A program made the position numbers and the translations under genes. Of a stretch of DNA of 64,000 nucleotides, positions 1 to 8,703 are shown one piece after another. The notes beneath the pieces were generated by a model, which had not been told where the DNA came from, did no database searches, and saw only the letters and a program-made list of their open reading frames with translations. Origin of the DNA: Photorhabdus luminescens subsp. luminescens (GTDB lineage Bacteria > Pseudomonadota > Gammaproteobacteria > Enterobacterales > Enterobacteriaceae). Position 1 is the first letter of the stretch, and the number at the start of each line of letters is the position of its first letter. The DNA lies in NCBI RefSeq assembly GCF_001083805.1, contig NZ_JXSK01000009.1, forward strand, positions 186,001 through 250,000. Direction: 5' to 3'.

Positions 1-654
<654 letters not shown>

Positions 655-675
655 TAGTGAGTTGACGGAATTGCC

Positions 676-2067
676 ATGACATATAAACCGAGCCTGTTGT
701 ACAGCCAGCTCCCCGCCATTGATCGTCTATTGCGTGAGCCACAAATAACACTATTCGTGGAACAATATGGACAGACGCTGGTAACTGTAACATTAAGAGA
801 AATGCAGGAGCAGGCCAGAATCTATATCAAGCAGTATCAGGCACTGCCTGATTGGTGTGATAACTGGGCCTTGGCGCTTAGTCAGCAACTGGAACAGAAA
901 CAAACTTTGGCTTTAAAGCCGGTTTTCAATCTCAGTGGTACGGTGATTCATACCAATCTTGGTCGAGCATTAATGGCAGAATCGGCTATTGAGGCAGTCA
1001 CACAAGTGATGCGTTCACCCGTAACATTGGAATATTCCCTCAATGACGCCGGGCGTGGACACCGTGATTACGCTTTAGCGAATTTACTGCGTGAACTAAC
1101 CGGGGCGGAAGATGCCTGTATCGTTAATAACAATGCAGCAGCCGTGCTGTTATTACTGGCAACCGTGGCATCCGGTAAGCAAGTTGTGGTTTCTCGTGGC
1201 GAACTAGTGGAAATTGGCGGCGCATTCCGTATTCCTGATGTGATGGTTCAGGCAGGATGCCAATTGATTGAAGTCGGCACAACAAACCGTACTCACCTGA
1301 AAGATTATCGGCAAGCGATTAATGAAGAGACCGCTCTCCTCATGAAAGTACATACCAGCAATTACAATATTGAAGGATTCACTGCGGAAGTGTCTGGCCG
1401 TGAATTGGCGGCTCTGGGAATGGCATCACAAATTCCTACTGCCATTGATCTGGGCAGTGGTTCCATGATCGATATGGCGCAATATGGATTGCCAGCCGAG
1501 CCTATGCCTCAAAATTATCTGAATCAAGGCATCGATTTGGTCACTTTTTCTGGTGATAAATTACTGGGGGGACCGCAAGCCGGCATTATTCTCGGCAAAA
1601 AGCGCTGGATAGAAGCCATCCAGCGTCATCCGCTGAAACGGGCTTTGCGGGCAGATAAGATGACGCTGGCCGCTTTGGAAGCTACATTGCGGTTATATCA
1701 ACGTCCCGAACAACTTTGCCAGCAGTTACCAACGTTACGTTTATTAACTCGTTCGCAACAACAAGTGCATGATATGGCACAACGGTTATTACCTCAGCTT
1801 CAAGCGCGTTACGGCGACCAGTTTATTGTTCGTGACGAATCCTGTTACTCACAGATTGGCAGTGGCTCACTGCCGGTTGATCGTCTGCCGAGTTGGGCTT
1901 TGACTTTCGCCGCCATTGATGGTCAGGGGAGTTCGTTGGAACAGTTGGCCCGGCGCTGGCGTGAATTAGCCAAACCCGTTCTTGGCCGTATTTCTGGCGG
2001 GCGTTTGTGGCTGGATTTACGCTGTCTCGAAGATGAAAACGCGCTATTGCAGGCACTATTGCTGTAA
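676..2067 (+). CDS. selA: L-seryl-tRNA(Sec) selenium transferase SelA
   Basis: SelA is a PLP enzyme that converts seryl-tRNA(Sec) to selenocysteinyl-tRNA(Sec) using selenophosphate. The 463-residue length equals the usual bacterial size. The PLP lysine lies in the motif [12 protein letters not shown] and falls at residue 295, the same number as in E. coli. The ATG at 676 lies 21 bases after fdhE. The stop at 2065-2067 opens an 18-base tandem repeat that fills the gap to selB, so selA and selB are almost certainly cotranscribed. Nothing is missing from the protein. Confidence 0.97.
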   Translation: MTYKPSLLYSQLPAIDRLLREPQITLFVEQYGQTLVTVTLREMQEQARIYIKQYQALPDWCDNWALALSQQLEQKQTLALKPVFNLSGTVIHTNLGRALMAESAIEAVTQVMRSPVTLEYSLNDAGRGHRDYALANLLRELTGAEDACIVNNNAAAVLLLLATVASGKQVVVSRGELVEIGGAFRIPDVMVQAGCQLIEVGTTNRTHLKDYRQAINEETALLMKVHTSNYNIEGFTAEVSGRELAALGMASQIPTAIDLGSGSMIDMAQYGLPAEPMPQNYLNQGIDLVTFSGDKLLGGPQAGIILGKKRWIEAIQRHPLKRALRADKMTLAALEATLRLYQRPEQLCQQLPTLRLLTRSQQQVHDMAQRLLPQLQARYGDQFIVRDESCYSQIGSGSLPVDRLPSWALTFAAIDGQGSSLEQLARRWRELAKPVLGRISGGRLWLDLRCLEDENALLQALLL

Positions 2068-2118
2068 TTTTCCGAAATACAATAATTTATCGAAATAAAG
2101 TAATTTATTGAAACTATT
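2065..2118 (+). repeat. Three tandem 18-base repeats between selA and selB
   Basis: Three imperfect 18-base units occupy 2065-2082, 2083-2100 and 2101-2118. Each starts TAATTT and contains a T(C/T)(C/T/A)GAAA core. The array begins at the selA stop codon and ends at the base before the selB ATG, so it makes up the whole intergenic spacer. No purine-rich ribosome-binding site is visible in it. Confidence 0.75.
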
Positions 2119-3978
2119 ATGATTTTTTCCACCGCGGGCCATGTTGATCATGGTAAAACCACACTTATTCAAGCAATTACCGGCGTTAATACCGCCCATT
2201 TGCCGGAAGAAAAAAAGCGCGGGATGACTATCGATTTAGGTTATGCCTATTGGCCGCAACCAGATAGCTCTTCTGTTGGTTTTATCGATGTGCCCGGACA
2301 TGAAAAATTCCTCGCTAATATGTTGGCAGGGATCGGGGGTATCGATCATGTTTTATTGGTGGTTGCCTGTGACGACGGGGTAATGGCTCAAACACGGGAA
2401 CATTTAGCTATTCTGCGTTTGATTGGCTGCCCGTCCATGACCGTTGTGCTCACCAAAGCAGATCGAGTGGAATCAAAACGAATAGTTGAAGTCCGCCAGC
2501 AAATTGAACATGAGCTGGCAACACAGGGTTGGAGCAATTCCCCTCTGTTTGTAACGGCTGCGACGGATGAAGAAAGTATTGTCCCTTTGAGGCAACATCT
2601 GTTGCAGTTACATCAGCAAAATAAGCAGCATGAAAAATTACACCAGCGTTTTCGTCTAGCGATAGATCGCGCTTTCAGTGTAAAAGGCGCAGGTCTGGTA
2701 GTAACGGGCACAGCATTGGCCGGCCGGGTCAGGGTGGGAGATATCCTCTGGCTGACCGGCCGGGATCAGCAAGTCAGAGTACGTGGTTTACATGCTCAGA
2801 ATCAACAAACCGATACGGCTCAGGCCGGGCAACGTATTGCCCTGAATATTACTGGCGATGTGAGTAAAGAACAGGTTTCCCGTGGTGATTGGCTGTTTTC
2901 CCACAAACCCTTCGAGCATGCAGAAAAGGTCTTGGTGGAAGTAGAAACTGATGAATCTTTGCGCAACTGGCAACCACTTCATATTCATCACGCCGCCAGC
3001 CATATAACGGGGCGGATTTCATTATTGAATCAGCTTTCTGATCAGCCTTTGCTGGCTGAATTGGTGCTTGATAGCCCATTGTGGCTGGTTGAGAATGATC
3101 GACTAATACTGCGAGATATCAGCGCCAGAAAAACACTGGCTGGTGCGCGGGTGATAAATCTAAACTCCCCCCGCCGTGGTAAACGCCAGCCAGAATTTTT
3201 GCATTGGCTCACTCAGCTTGCCAAAACATCAGATCATGCAGCTAATTTAGCGCTCCATTTGCCACGAGGCGCGCTTTCTCTCGACCACTTTTCTTGGGCA
3301 CGCCAGTTAACGGAAGCAACTCTCCACCAGCTAATCGTTGATGAGGATGTGATTATTGCCGATGGTATGGTGTTATCACAGAACAATGCCAAGTTAGCAA
3401 AGCAGAAGTTGTTACACGTTTTAGCCGAATATCACCAGCAACATGTTGATCAACTGGGTTTAGGAAGGGCACGCCTGAAACGGATGGCGCTGCCAACGCT
3501 GGATGAAGCGCTAGTTTATACTTTGATAGATGATTTGCTCAGTAGTGGGCAGTTAAAGCAGTTGCGTGGTTGGTTATACCTTCCTGAACAACGTTTGGCT
3601 TTTAGTGATGAACAAGCAAAATTGTGGCAACAAATCGCTCCCTATTTCACAGATGATCCGTGGTGGGTACGTGATCTGGCTGCTGATTTAAAAGAAGAAG
3701 AAGTAACTGTCCGCAATTTATTGAAAAAATCCGCCCAATTGGGGCATATTATCGCTATTGTTCCTGATCGTTATTATTGCAGCCAACGAATTCAGCAATT
3801 TGCCGAACTGATTCGTCAATTTAATCAAGATCATGGTGCGATTACCGCTGCGGATTTTCGTAATCAACTCGGTATTGGTCGTAAACTGGCTATTCAGATA
3901 TTAGAATTTTTTGATCGCAGTGGTTTTACTCGTCGTCAAGCCGAATCACATATCCTCAGAGATAATGGGCTATTCTGA
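2119..3978 (+). CDS. selB: Selenocysteine-specific elongation factor SelB
   Basis: SelB is the GTPase that delivers selenocysteinyl-tRNA(Sec) to UGA codons by binding the SECIS hairpin of the mRNA. Residues 7-14 give the P-loop GHVDHGKT, followed by the DVPGHEKF switch motif near residue 57 and TKAD near residue 112. EF-Tu-like beta-barrel domains follow, and the C-terminal third has the winged-helix character that binds the mRNA. The length of 619 residues is close to the 614 of E. coli. The ATG directly abuts a tandem repeat and has no clear Shine-Dalgarno sequence, which suggests translation coupled to selA or naturally low expression. Confidence 0.97.
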   Translation: MIFSTAGHVDHGKTTLIQAITGVNTAHLPEEKKRGMTIDLGYAYWPQPDSSSVGFIDVPGHEKFLANMLAGIGGIDHVLLVVACDDGVMAQTREHLAILRLIGCPSMTVVLTKADRVESKRIVEVRQQIEHELATQGWSNSPLFVTAATDEESIVPLRQHLLQLHQQNKQHEKLHQRFRLAIDRAFSVKGAGLVVTGTALAGRVRVGDILWLTGRDQQVRVRGLHAQNQQTDTAQAGQRIALNITGDVSKEQVSRGDWLFSHKPFEHAEKVLVEVETDESLRNWQPLHIHHAASHITGRISLLNQLSDQPLLAELVLDSPLWLVENDRLILRDISARKTLAGARVINLNSPRRGKRQPEFLHWLTQLAKTSDHAANLALHLPRGALSLDHFSWARQLTEATLHQLIVDEDVIIADGMVLSQNNAKLAKQKLLHVLAEYHQQHVDQLGLGRARLKRMALPTLDEALVYTLIDDLLSSGQLKQLRGWLYLPEQRLAFSDEQAKLWQQIAPYFTDDPWWVRDLAADLKEEEVTVRNLLKKSAQLGHIIAIVPDRYYCSQRIQQFAELIRQFNQDHGAITAADFRNQLGIGRKLAIQILEFFDRSGFTRRQAESHILRDNGLF

Positions 3979-4097
3979 TGATTTTTTATTTAAAATATAG
4001 ATGATTTCAGCAAAATCACCGTCTTGCTTCATCGATTTAACTGATCTGTGCTATTTTTGCCAACCGTTAGCTTTCTATTAACTGGATTGAATACGCT

Positions 4098-5747
4098 ATG
4101 AAAAAGAAGATAACATCGGGCGTTTATCTGGGATTATTGTTTATTGCAACTTTAATTCTGGTTTTTGAAAAAAGTGAAGATATTTATCCTGCACTGATTG
4201 CTGTCGGTGTGTTTGGTGTGATATTTGGTCTGGTGTTTTTTGTATCAGCCAGGTTACTGTTTTCCGCTGCCTTTACCGGAACACTGTTTATTATTTTCAA
4301 ATTCCTCAATCAGATAAAAGTTCATTACTACAAAGAGCAGTTGATGTTCTCCGATCTGAACTTGATGTTTGATCCCGCCAATCAGGAAACATTACGCCAC
4401 TATTGGCTGGCCGGCTTAGGCGTTGTCGCGATGTTTATCTGGTTGATTTTTAACATGACGCTGAGCTGGAAAAAATCATCTCCCCTTCGTGGTTTCAAAT
4501 GGCGTACTGTCGGTTTGGTTCTGGCGGCGTTCTGTACATGGGAAGTGAGCGCTACTGCCAATGCATTCAGAGAGCAGTGGGAATCTTCACTGCCAAAAGG
4601 ACGGGGTACCGTCACCAATATGGTGATGTCGGCTAAAGATGCCAAATATCATGCGCCTCAGTTTGGGCAATCATCCGATTATTTTCTGCAACAGGCCAAG
4701 AATGTCGTACTGCCTGTGCCTCAGTCAACGATTAAACCTGACGTGGTGATGTTATTACAAGAATCCACCGTGACTCCGCATATCTATCAATTGTCTGATG
4801 ATACCCGCTTACCTAATCTTTATATGTTCCAGCGGGATTCTGGCGTCAGCGCACAAAGCCCCATGCGAGTGCAAACTTTCGGTGGTGGTACCTGGTTATC
4901 TGAATTCTCTGCTCTGACTGGCTTAAATACAGATGATTTTGGCTCACGTAAGAATGCGGTTTTTTATTTTATTGTCGATCACCTGAAATACAGTTTGTTC
5001 CGTGAAATGAAACAGAATGGTTATTACACGGTTGTTTTGACGCCATTTAATAAATCTTCTTATCATTCCGGTCATGCTTATCAGACTCTCGGCGTTGATC
5101 GCATTATTCAGCCACAGGAATTGGGATATCCCGCCAGTCTCGATAAAAATCTCTGGACTATTTCTACACAAGAGATGTTGGGTTACGTGAAAGACATTTT
5201 GGCACAGGAAACAGATAAACCTCTCTTTATTTTCTCACTGACTATGTATGAACATGGCCCATATGATGAAGATCACGCTGATGACTACGGGCTTACCGGA
5301 CACGTAAAAAATTCACAAGCAGTGGGTAAGTTCAATCATTATATGGAGAAAATCAAAGCTTCTGATCCGGCAATTAAAGATTTCAGTGAGTTTGTTGCTA
5401 AACGGGAAAAACCCACTATTTTCCTTTACTTCGGTGATCATCAACCCAATATCAGCCTAAATCAGTATAATGGCGTATTTTCAAACCCCGCTCATATCAC
5501 CCAGTTTACTATGCGGGATAACTTGCAACAGGGAGAATCTATTCAGACTGATGAACTGACGGATATTTCATTCCTTGGCAGCATGATTATGGAGAGAGCT
5601 AAACTGGATGCTTCACCTTTTTACCGAGCAAATATGACAATGCGTCATCTCTGCCGGGGAGCATTGGATGATTGTCAGGATAAAGCGCTGGTGGAAAGTT
5701 ATAAACACTATATTTATCAGCAATTAGATGTTGCAGGTAAAAAGTAA
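4098..5747 (+). CDS. LTA-synthase-like membrane sulfatase/phosphotransferase
   Basis: The N-terminal 150 residues contain about five hydrophobic segments. From about residue 213 a periplasmic alkaline-phosphatase/sulfatase-type domain begins (PDVVMLLQEST). Thr265 in the motif GGGTW sits where the catalytic threonine of LtaS-type phosphoglycerol transferases and of phosphoethanolamine transferases is found. GDH at 446-448 supplies late metal ligands. Gram-negative members of this family modify lipid A, periplasmic glucans or other envelope polymers; which substrate is used cannot be told from the sequence. The gene stands alone 119 bases after selB, with its own likely promoter region, and is not obviously linked to the accessory genes downstream. 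Confidence 0.8.
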   Translation: MKKKITSGVYLGLLFIATLILVFEKSEDIYPALIAVGVFGVIFGLVFFVSARLLFSAAFTGTLFIIFKFLNQIKVHYYKEQLMFSDLNLMFDPANQETLRHYWLAGLGVVAMFIWLIFNMTLSWKKSSPLRGFKWRTVGLVLAAFCTWEVSATANAFREQWESSLPKGRGTVTNMVMSAKDAKYHAPQFGQSSDYFLQQAKNVVLPVPQSTIKPDVVMLLQESTVTPHIYQLSDDTRLPNLYMFQRDSGVSAQSPMRVQTFGGGTWLSEFSALTGLNTDDFGSRKNAVFYFIVDHLKYSLFREMKQNGYYTVVLTPFNKSSYHSGHAYQTLGVDRIIQPQELGYPASLDKNLWTISTQEMLGYVKDILAQETDKPLFIFSLTMYEHGPYDEDHADDYGLTGHVKNSQAVGKFNHYMEKIKASDPAIKDFSEFVAKREKPTIFLYFGDHQPNISLNQYNGVFSNPAHITQFTMRDNLQQGESIQTDELTDISFLGSMIMERAKLDASPFYRANMTMRHLCRGALDDCQDKALVESYKHYIYQQLDVAGKK

Positions 5748-5927
5748 TTTATAAAATCATCATGTGAGTAGGTGCCATATTTATATGGCACTGTAAATGA
5801 CTCCAAGTGACGAGTTGTAGTAGATAATTGGCTATCAGGCCGGCGCAGTCGTTCCACTGCTCGACTTGATAATCATTGCAGACGCTATTGCTCTCCTGAG
5901 CTGATGATAGGCTTCCCCCCCGGTTCA

Positions 5928-6089
5928 ATGACTAAAGATTTGAATAAGCTTCTTTTAAAACCAGCCATTAAAGAATTAAACCAAAAAAGTAACCTTATTG
6001 TATTTGTTAATACAGTTAAAAATAGTCGTAATGTTATCGCTTTACATTTCAATTTTAAGGAAGACAGCCAAATAAAAAAGGTGATTTAG
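5928..6089 (+). pseudogene. Remnant of a Rep_3-family plasmid replication initiator (C-terminal winged helix)
   Basis: About 53 codons read in the style of the second winged helix of RepB/Pi-type initiators: LLKPAIKELNQKSNL, a short linker, then VIALHFNFK. In complete proteins this segment follows some 150-200 residues that are absent here, so only the 3' end survives. The likely source is an integrated and decayed plasmid or phage-plasmid at the edge of the accessory islet. The match is from memory of the family pattern and the fragment is short, so confidence is moderate. It could instead be a chance open frame. Confidence 0.45.
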
Positions 6090-6101
6090 ATCACTTTTTT
6101 A
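6075..6101 (+). terminator. Hairpin with T-tract at the end of the Rep remnant (also CRP/FNR-like)
   Basis: A run of A, then GGTGAT, TTAG, ATCACT and a run of T forms a symmetric hairpin that contains the stop codon of the remnant frame. It looks like an intrinsic terminator usable in both directions. The same core, GTGA-N6-TCAC, resembles a CRP/FNR half-palindrome about 150 bases upstream of hcp, so a regulatory role is the alternative. Confidence 0.5.
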
Positions 6102-6242
6102 CATTCAACTTTAATACAAGTAACAAACAACATTTTAGATTTCTATTTCTTGATTTATATTACCATTGTAATTTTTACTCATATGTTAGGGTATATACTT
6201 AATTTATTAGGTTGAATTGTAAAAAATTAGGATGGTAATTTT

Positions 6243-6722
6243 ATGTCATACATGATTTATTTGTCTTTGAATGGTAAAAAACAAGGGCTTATCTCTGCTG
6301 GGTGTTCAACCCTAGATTCAATAGGAAACAGATATCAAAATGGCCACGAAAACCAAATACAAGTACTGAGTTTAAACCACACAATAACGCGCCAGCAAAA
6401 TGTCAATCATCAACCAATACAATTCATTAAACCAGTAGATAAATCATCACCATTATTAGCGATGGCAATAGATTCAAACGAATCTCTAAATGGTGTTTTT
6501 GTTTTTTACAGAACAGGTCAAGCTGGACAATTGGAATTATTCTATGAAGTAAAAATCACTGAAGCCACTATTACAGATATTTCTTGTATATACCCGCATT
6601 CTATAAATGATTTTGATGCCATGCCATATGAAAGAGTTACACTCAACTATAAATCCATCTCATGGAATCATATAACAGCTGGCACATCTGCTTATAGCAT
6701 ATGGGAAGATAGAAATTATTAA
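6243..6722 (+). CDS. hcp: Hcp family type VI secretion protein (orphan copy 1)
   Basis: This 159-residue protein has the Hcp (TssD) pattern of enterobacterial orphan copies: KQGLISAGCSTLDSIG near residues 13-28, then HTITRQQNV, IQFIKPVDKSSPLL, and the C-terminal SYKSISWNHITAGTSAYS-like strand, here starting NYKSISW. Hcp forms the stacked hexameric rings of the T6SS inner tube and also carries small effectors in its lumen. No other T6SS structural gene is in the window, so this copy must serve an apparatus encoded elsewhere. It faces a putative effector/immunity pair on the opposite strand, and is close in sequence to the second copy at 23771. Confidence 0.9.
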   Translation: MSYMIYLSLNGKKQGLISAGCSTLDSIGNRYQNGHENQIQVLSLNHTITRQQNVNHQPIQFIKPVDKSSPLLAMAIDSNESLNGVFVFYRTGQAGQLELFYEVKITEATITDISCIYPHSINDFDAMPYERVTLNYKSISWNHITAGTSAYSIWEDRNY

Positions 6723-6724
6723 CA

Positions 6725-6766
6725 CTAGTTGTGTAGAGTAGCCAGTAGGCTACTCTACACAACTAG
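6725..6766. terminator. 19-bp perfect hairpin between convergent genes
   Basis: CTAGTTGTGTAGAGTAGCC (6725-6743) pairs without mismatch with 6748-6766 around an AGTA loop. It begins two bases after the hcp stop and ends 17 bases before the 3' end of the opposing gene. There is no T-tract, but the stem is strong enough to act as a bidirectional terminator or 3'-end protector. Confidence 0.65.
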
Positions 6767-6783
6767 ACATAAAGAGCATATGA

Positions 6784-7188
6784 TTAGTGACAAAGTGAAA
6801 TGTCCTTCACATACTTATTTGGAGCCATCCATGATGATTTACTACAGATTAAATATCCCTCAGATTTTAATTCGTCATCAACATAAAAAGAAACAAATAA
6901 AGTAAGAATAATGCCTGTTATTGACACATATGAAACATAATTTCCTATTTTACTATTAAGACGTTTCACTTTACCCAATGAGATTCTATATAAAGTAAAA
7001 GAAATATAAATCAATACAGGGCTAAACCAAATAGCTCCTGCACTTTTCCATGAGAATGTAATAACATCATCACGCTTAAAAAAACCGACATAATCATTCA
7101 ATGAAAAAAATATAGATAACATCGTCATAAAAAGAAGCAATAAAATTCCTAAATATAATTTAGTTTTATTTTCATTTATATTATCCAC
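6784..7188 (-). CDS. Small membrane protein, likely immunity protein of the adjacent putative toxin
   Basis: The protein has 134 residues with three hydrophobic segments (about 11-30, 48-68 and 84-104) and a cysteine-containing C-terminal tail (YLICSKSSWMAPNKYVKDISLCH-like end). It resembles, from memory, the DUF1240 family of small Photorhabdus/Yersinia inner-membrane proteins. Its start overlaps the end of the upstream toxin-like gene by 8 bases, the tight coupling typical of effector/immunity pairs. A membrane location would fit immunity against a membrane-active toxin. The function is inferred from context only. Confidence 0.55.
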   Translation of the reverse strand: MDNINENKTKLYLGILLLLFMTMLSIFFSLNDYVGFFKRDDVITFSWKSAGAIWFSPVLIYISFTLYRISLGKVKRLNSKIGNYVSYVSITGIILTLFVSFYVDDELKSEGYLICSKSSWMAPNKYVKDISLCH

Positions 7189-8053
7189 GGCTATATCTAC
7201 CCCATATATTAAAAAATTGATCCGGATGGTATGGTGTCTGGTTTATTTTTTTATTTTTTATGTTTTTAATTATAGTTTCACTAATTTTAAAATGGTCATC
7301 TAACCAATATAAAGCAAGAGAAGTTAAAAACCCAATAGCAAAAACACCAAGAACTACAAGCATAAGACTTCCGCCTACAGCTAAGAGTGGAGAAACTATT
7401 AGAGTATTAGCAGCCGTAGCAATACCTATTGAGATAGCTAATTTCGCACCATCCATTGTTAAATTAACGAACAAATCAACTAATCCATATTCATCTTTAA
7501 ATATTAACTCAACTGCTCTATATGCGGCTGAAAATACTATACCAAATCTAGCACCTTGGGAAATTCCAGCTTCAATGCCTAGCGTACCTACTCCAAAAGA
7601 TACTATACGTGGATTATTAGCAAGATATCTTGTAGCATTTAAATAGTCTCTTACTCCAGGATAACCTGTCAATTTTATATATTTTTTACCATCTTTCCCA
7701 GCATATTCCGTTGCCTTAACACCGAAACTCCTTAAATCATTTACTATTTTAGCCACGCCATAAGAATCTTTTATATTACCAGCAAATGATGAAGCTGGAT
7801 CAGCATATGAATAAAAGGTTTTAACATTATTTTTCCATTTATTATAGAAGTTATGATCTAATGTTTTTATATAAGTTATTGCCTCATCCTCTGTTAATAA
7901 AGCAATAACTTCTTGGTTTAGTTTAAATTGATGCTCCAATTCCAATATCATACGGTTATATTTTTGATCTTCTATTTGTTTTTTAAAATCAAGATGATCT
8001 TCTAATCTGTAATCATTATCAACAAATGTTTTTAACCGTGGATCATACTTCAT
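7181..8053 (-). CDS. Putative membrane-active T6SS effector with a C-terminal hydrophobic hairpin
   Basis: This 290-residue protein has a soluble, charged N-terminal half. Its C-terminal half (about 155-255) carries a glycine-rich stretch and two long hydrophobic segments, followed by a basic tail. The segment LVDLFVNLTMDGAKLAI plus the downstream hairpin recalls E. coli YafU and pore-type toxin domains. No signal peptide, PAAR or Rhs part is present, so if secreted it would travel as cargo, plausibly in the Hcp tube encoded 460 bases away. The downstream overlapping membrane gene would be the immunity gene. The low GC, unlike the neighbouring core genes, suggests horizontal acquisition. Confidence 0.5.
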   Translation of the reverse strand: MKYDPRLKTFVDNDYRLEDHLDFKKQIEDQKYNRMILELEHQFKLNQEVIALLTEDEAITYIKTLDHNFYNKWKNNVKTFYSYADPASSFAGNIKDSYGVAKIVNDLRSFGVKATEYAGKDGKKYIKLTGYPGVRDYLNATRYLANNPRIVSFGVGTLGIEAGISQGARFGIVFSAAYRAVELIFKDEYGLVDLFVNLTMDGAKLAISIGIATAANTLIVSPLLAVGGSLMLVVLGVFAIGFLTSLALYWLDDHFKISETIIKNIKNKKINQTPYHPDQFFNIWGRYSRG

Positions 8054-8380
8054 CTTACAACTCCACTTATATTATATAGTCTATTGAAATTTTGTTTTAT
8101 ATTTTATCGGACTTAGCTATTTTTTTCTTTAATTTTTCTGAATTGTTGGGAGCTGGATCAAATTCAAGCAGAAGAACTGATTCATGGGCATATGCCCATC
8201 CATGCTTTGCTGAGTACAGTATGCTATACACAGAATGTGCAGCAGGAATTAAAAGCACAAGCCAATGGGCAAAGGAATTGCATTGATGTTCATAGCCTAG
8301 AACATTTACCAACGCCACTACAGTTTTCCTTGCGGTACGCATATAAATTAGATAATTTAGCTAAATTATCTAAATGTTCG
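8054..8380. other. Intergenic region with a degraded open frame
   Basis: The first 60 bases hold the promoter region of the minus-strand toxin-like gene. From about 8143 a plus-strand frame stays open through ELDQIQAEELIHGH and HSLEHLPTPLQF into the small gene at 8381. This looks like the tail of an older protein, with a faint resemblance to the C-terminal domain of DUF294 nucleotidyltransferases. It could be a longer N-terminus of the next gene, but it has no convincing start. Confidence 0.35.
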
Positions 8381-8635
8381 ATGGTAAAGGTTATGATAAA
8401 CGAACAAGATATTTACGAAAGGATCAAGCAGGTTTTAGCGAATGCGCCACGCAATCAGTACACGGCTGAGCTGCATCTACAAATGATTAAGTATGCCGAT
8501 GAGCTGAAAAACATTACAGCTAAAGACTTTTGTGAAGGTGTTGGGCTTACCCAGAGTTTTGGCACTGAGTTCAGTAAAATGCGTAATCTGACGCAACGTT
8601 TGAAAACCGCAGGTCTTAATACGGATCTGCTTTAA
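8381..8635 (+). CDS. Small helical protein preceding the TrlF-like ATPase
   Basis: About 84 residues, predicted all-helical, with the pattern LQMIKYADELKNITAKDFCEGVGLTQSFGTEF, which looks like a helix-turn-helix or small adaptor domain. No family is recognised with confidence. The start is uncertain: ATG at 8381 has no ribosome-binding site, ATG at 8393 has AAAGG only two bases away, and the frame is open much further upstream. It precedes the TrlF-like gene by 68 bases in the same direction. It may therefore be the first gene of the island, as a regulator or a specificity subunit. Confidence 0.5.
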   Translation: MVKVMINEQDIYERIKQVLANAPRNQYTAELHLQMIKYADELKNITAKDFCEGVGLTQSFGTEFSKMRNLTQRLKTAGLNTDLL

Positions 8636-8703
8636 GACAATTTTGTCGATGTAAATTACCAAAGCCTGAACGATGAATATGCCTGTATAAGTGGAGTATA
8701 AGT

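Larger units (their letters stand above)
5748..6242. other. Intergenic stretch with a plasmid-replicase remnant
   Basis: Apart from the Rep_3-like remnant (5928-6089), this 495-base stretch holds a small hairpin at 5772-5791 (8-bp stem GTGCCATA, no T-tract), an unassigned more GC-rich segment around 5840-5920, and the AT-rich promoter region of hcp. A Shine-Dalgarno-like AGGA precedes the hcp ATG. No other gene is visible. Confidence 0.6.

Noticed and set aside
8092-8342. Overlapping short frames on both strands before the TrlF island
   Set aside because: They overlap each other, lack ribosome-binding sites and have no recognisable protein pattern; the region is better read as a decayed 3' end.
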